A stretch of 6,055 nucleotides of DNA from Coriobacteriales bacterium (GTDB lineage Bacteria; Actinomycetota; Coriobacteriia; Coriobacteriales; UBA8131). A model generated the notes under the pieces. That model ran no database searches. It was not told where the DNA came from and worked only from the letters and a program-made list of their open reading frames with translations. Positions 4,802-6,055 of this stretch are shown here, in pieces. The DNA lies in NCBI GenBank assembly GCA_031276475.1, contig JAISMZ010000051.1, positions 1-6,055 on the forward strand, given 5' to 3'. Positions within the stretch are counted from its first letter, which is position 1. The number at the start of each line of letters is the position of its first letter. The position numbers and the translations under genes were made by a program.

Positions 4802-5994
4802 ACATCAGCGTTATCGGTGCCGGTTCCTGGGGCAGCGCCATCGCCTGGCTTTTGGGCGAAGGCGAACACCGGGTGCGTCTTTGGGCCCGCAGCCCCGAGG
4901 TTGCCGAGGCGATCAACCGCGAGCACCGCAATCCGCGCTACATCCCCACAGTGCTGCTGCCCGCCTCGCTGGTAGCAACCGCATCGCTTGCCGAGGCACT
5001 CTCCGGCGCCGATGCCGTCGTCTTGGCCACTCCCTCCTCGGCTGTGCGCACGGTGGCCGAGGCGATGGCCGCTGTGCTTGGCGAGGACGGCACTGGCAGC
5101 GCCACGCCGCTGTTGCTGCTCGCCAAGGGCTTGGAGATCGCGCCGCCACCCGCCCCCGAGGAGCACAAAGGGGACGTACCCTTTTGTGTTCCTGTTGAGC
5201 GCGCTGCCAATGCTGCCACCAATGTCGTTGCCCCTGCAGTCGGCGATGTTGCAGCAGAACACAACAGGGTACGTCCCCTTTGTGCTCCTCGTCCCCATTG
5301 TGCTGCCGCTACCGCCTCGGCGGCGCAAGCACCTCCCAAGCTGCTGCTGGACGTTCTCGCCGAGGTGTTAGGCGCACCGCAGCGCTTGGCGGTGCTCAGC
5401 GGCCCCAACCACGCCGAGGAGGTGGCGCAGCGGATGCTGGCCGGTACCGTGGTGGCCGCGCAAAGCCCCGATGTTGCCAGGCTCTTTCAACAGGCGCTGG
5501 CAACACCGGAGTTTCGCGTCTACAGTTCCGACGACTGCGTGGGAGTACAGCTTTGCGGTGCGGCAAAAAACGTCATCGCCATCGCCGCCGGTGTGGCCGC
5601 AGGGTTAAACCTTGGCGACAACCTCGCCGCGCTGCTGATGACCCGCGGCCTGGCCGAGATATCGCGGCTGGTAACAGCCTGCGGCGGCCAGTCTCAGACC
5701 TGTATGGGCCTGGCCGGCATGGGCGACCTGATAGTCACCTGCGCCTCACGCCACTCTCGCAACCGCGCCTTTGGCGAAGCCCTGGCCGCGGGCGTTAGCC
5801 TGGAGGATTATCAGGTCCGCACCCATATGGTGGTAGAAGGCGCCCTGGCCTGTCGCGCTCTGCCCGCCCTGGCCGCGACCAAAGCCGTGGAGATGCCTGT
5901 CTGCGAACACGTCCGCAGCGTTGTCTGGGATGGCCAGCCGCTCGCCGAGAAAGTCGCCAGCCTGCTCGAACGCCCCGCCAAGCCGGAGTTCTAG
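4798..5994 (+). CDS. gpsA: NAD(P)+-dependent glycerol-3-phosphate dehydrogenase GpsA carrying an in-frame palindromic-element insertion
   Basis: GpsA reduces dihydroxyacetone phosphate to sn-glycerol-3-phosphate in the cytoplasm, supplying PlsY. The N-terminal Rossmann fold starts GAGSWGSAIA (7-16), with LWAR (28-31) and VVLATPSSAVR (74-84). Then come AKGLE (109-113), SGPNHAEEVA (201-210), GAAKNVIAIAAG (254-265) with the expected catalytic lysine K257, GDN (273-275), TRGLAE (282-287), GLAGMGDLIVTCAS (304-317) and SRNRAFG (320-326). The family normally passes within a few residues from KGLE to the helix seen here as LLLDVLAEVLG (182-192). This protein instead has about 62 extra residues (114-181), rich in Ala and Pro and with five of its cysteine/histidine residues clustered in the repeat-derived parts. 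This explains the 398-residue length against about 330-340. The frame stays open and all catalytic motifs are present, so the enzyme is probably functional. Start ATG 4798 has GGAG 7 nt upstream and overlaps the plsY stop (ATGA). Stop is TAG 5992-5994. Confidence 0.95.
   Translation: MNISVIGAGSWGSAIAWLLGEGEHRVRLWARSPEVAEAINREHRNPRYIPTVLLPASLVATASLAEALSGADAVVLATPSSAVRTVAEAMAAVLGEDGTGSATPLLLLAKGLEIAPPPAPEEHKGDVPFCVPVERAANAATNVVAPAVGDVAAEHNRVRPLCAPRPHCAAATASAAQAPPKLLLDVLAEVLGAPQRLAVLSGPNHAEEVAQRMLAGTVVAAQSPDVARLFQQALATPEFRVYSSDDCVGVQLCGAAKNVIAIAAGVAAGLNLGDNLAALLMTRGLAEISRLVTACGGQSQTCMGLAGMGDLIVTCASRHSRNRAFGEALAAGVSLEDYQVRTHMVVEGALACRALPALAATKAVEMPVCEHVRSVVWDGQPLAEKVASLLERPAKPEF
5158..5290. repeat. 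BIME-like inverted pair of palindromic repeats inside gpsA
   Basis: Copy 1 (5158-5191) and copy 2 (5257-5290) are 34 nt each and are reverse complements at 33 of 34 positions; the only difference pairs T5183 with C5265. They are separated by 65 nt. Each copy is itself an imperfect palindrome: in copy 1, 5161-5173 pairs with 5179-5191 by eleven Watson-Crick and two G-U pairs around the loop ACGTA. Both copies carry GGAG at their outer ends directly before a CACAAA stem. A GGAG or GTAG tetranucleotide next to a hairpin is the hallmark of REP sequences used by REP-associated tyrosine transposases (RAYT), so two in opposite orientation resemble a BIME. Codon 121 starts exactly at 5158 and codon 154 at 5257, so the copies are translated EEHKGDVPFCV and EHNRVRPLCAP. 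No transposase is present in the window; the mobile nature is inferred. Confidence 0.85.
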
Positions 5995-6055
5995 AGTAGG
6001 GGCGCGCGGGGGACGGCTGAGGCGGAGGCAGGGATTAATTAACTCTAACTTTAAA
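5995..6055. other. Region downstream of gpsA, GC-rich then abruptly AT-rich
   Basis: No gene is visible in these 61 bp. The first 39 are strongly purine and GC rich. From 6034 to the end the sequence is almost all A and T, including the palindrome TTAATTAA (6035-6042). No stem followed by a T-run is seen, so the terminator of the der-plsY-gpsA unit is not recognisable here. The AT-rich stretch may be the start of a promoter region for a gene outside the window. Confidence 0.5.

Noticed and set aside
5158..5290. A transcription terminator within gpsA
   Set aside because: The stem of copy 1 includes a TTTT run, but this is inside the stem and followed by GTGTTCC, and the reading frame continues through intact catalytic motifs, so termination there is unlikely to be its role.
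5158..5290. A CRISPR array
   Set aside because: Only two copies, in opposite orientation rather than direct, and no cas genes nearby.
4423..5328. A 301-codon minus-strand frame opposite plsY/gpsA
   Set aside because: It spans two well-supported genes; its repetitive look comes from the plsY tail and the palindromic element read backwards.
4798..5994. gpsA as a pseudogene disrupted by a repeat
   Set aside because: The frame is open throughout and all recognised cofactor and catalytic motifs before and after the insertion are intact.

Overview
The window is GC-rich, gene-dense bacterial DNA with five protein genes. Reading it against family knowledge gives a divergent pair. A 5'-partial view of an OPT-family peptide transporter runs leftward off the window edge (minus strand, <1-1198). 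A plus-strand block of housekeeping genes runs rightward: coaX (type III pantothenate kinase, 1547-2362), then der (double-domain ribosome-assembly GTPase, 2500-3924), plsY (acyl-phosphate:glycerol-3-phosphate acyltransferase, 3926-4801) and gpsA (glycerol-3-phosphate dehydrogenase, 4798-5994). The der-plsY-gpsA order, the high GC and an OPT transporter fit a high-GC Gram-positive lineage. Coriobacteriia-type Actinomycetota is my best guess, but Firmicutes also use this gene order, so the assignment is tentative.

Layout: the 348-bp gap 1199-1546 between transporter and coaX holds promoter-like hexamers and several inverted repeats, the largest with 22-nt arms at 1291-1312 and 1345-1366. coaX ends in an intrinsic terminator that overlaps its stop codon (2361-2389). 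A probable extended -10 promoter (2451-2459) then starts the der-plsY-gpsA unit, whose genes are 1 nt apart (der/plsY) or overlap by 4 nt (plsY/gpsA). GpsA makes sn-glycerol-3-phosphate from dihydroxyacetone phosphate. PlsY acylates it with acyl-phosphate to start phospholipid synthesis, so the two last genes are consecutive steps; Der acts in 50S subunit maturation.

The most notable signal is inside gpsA. A 133-bp element (5158-5290), made of two inverted copies (33/34 identical) of a 34-nt imperfect palindrome, sits in-frame between the conserved AKGLE and SGPNHAEE motifs. It accounts for much of an insertion of about 60 residues in an otherwise well-conserved enzyme. It looks like a REP/BIME-type palindromic repeat that entered a coding gene and was kept as translated sequence, comparable in kind to the Rickettsia palindromic elements. 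More broadly, four of the five genes (transporter, der, plsY, gpsA) carry Ala/Pro/Thr/Gly-rich low-complexity inserts or tails at loops, some built of short tandem repeats, while coaX does not.
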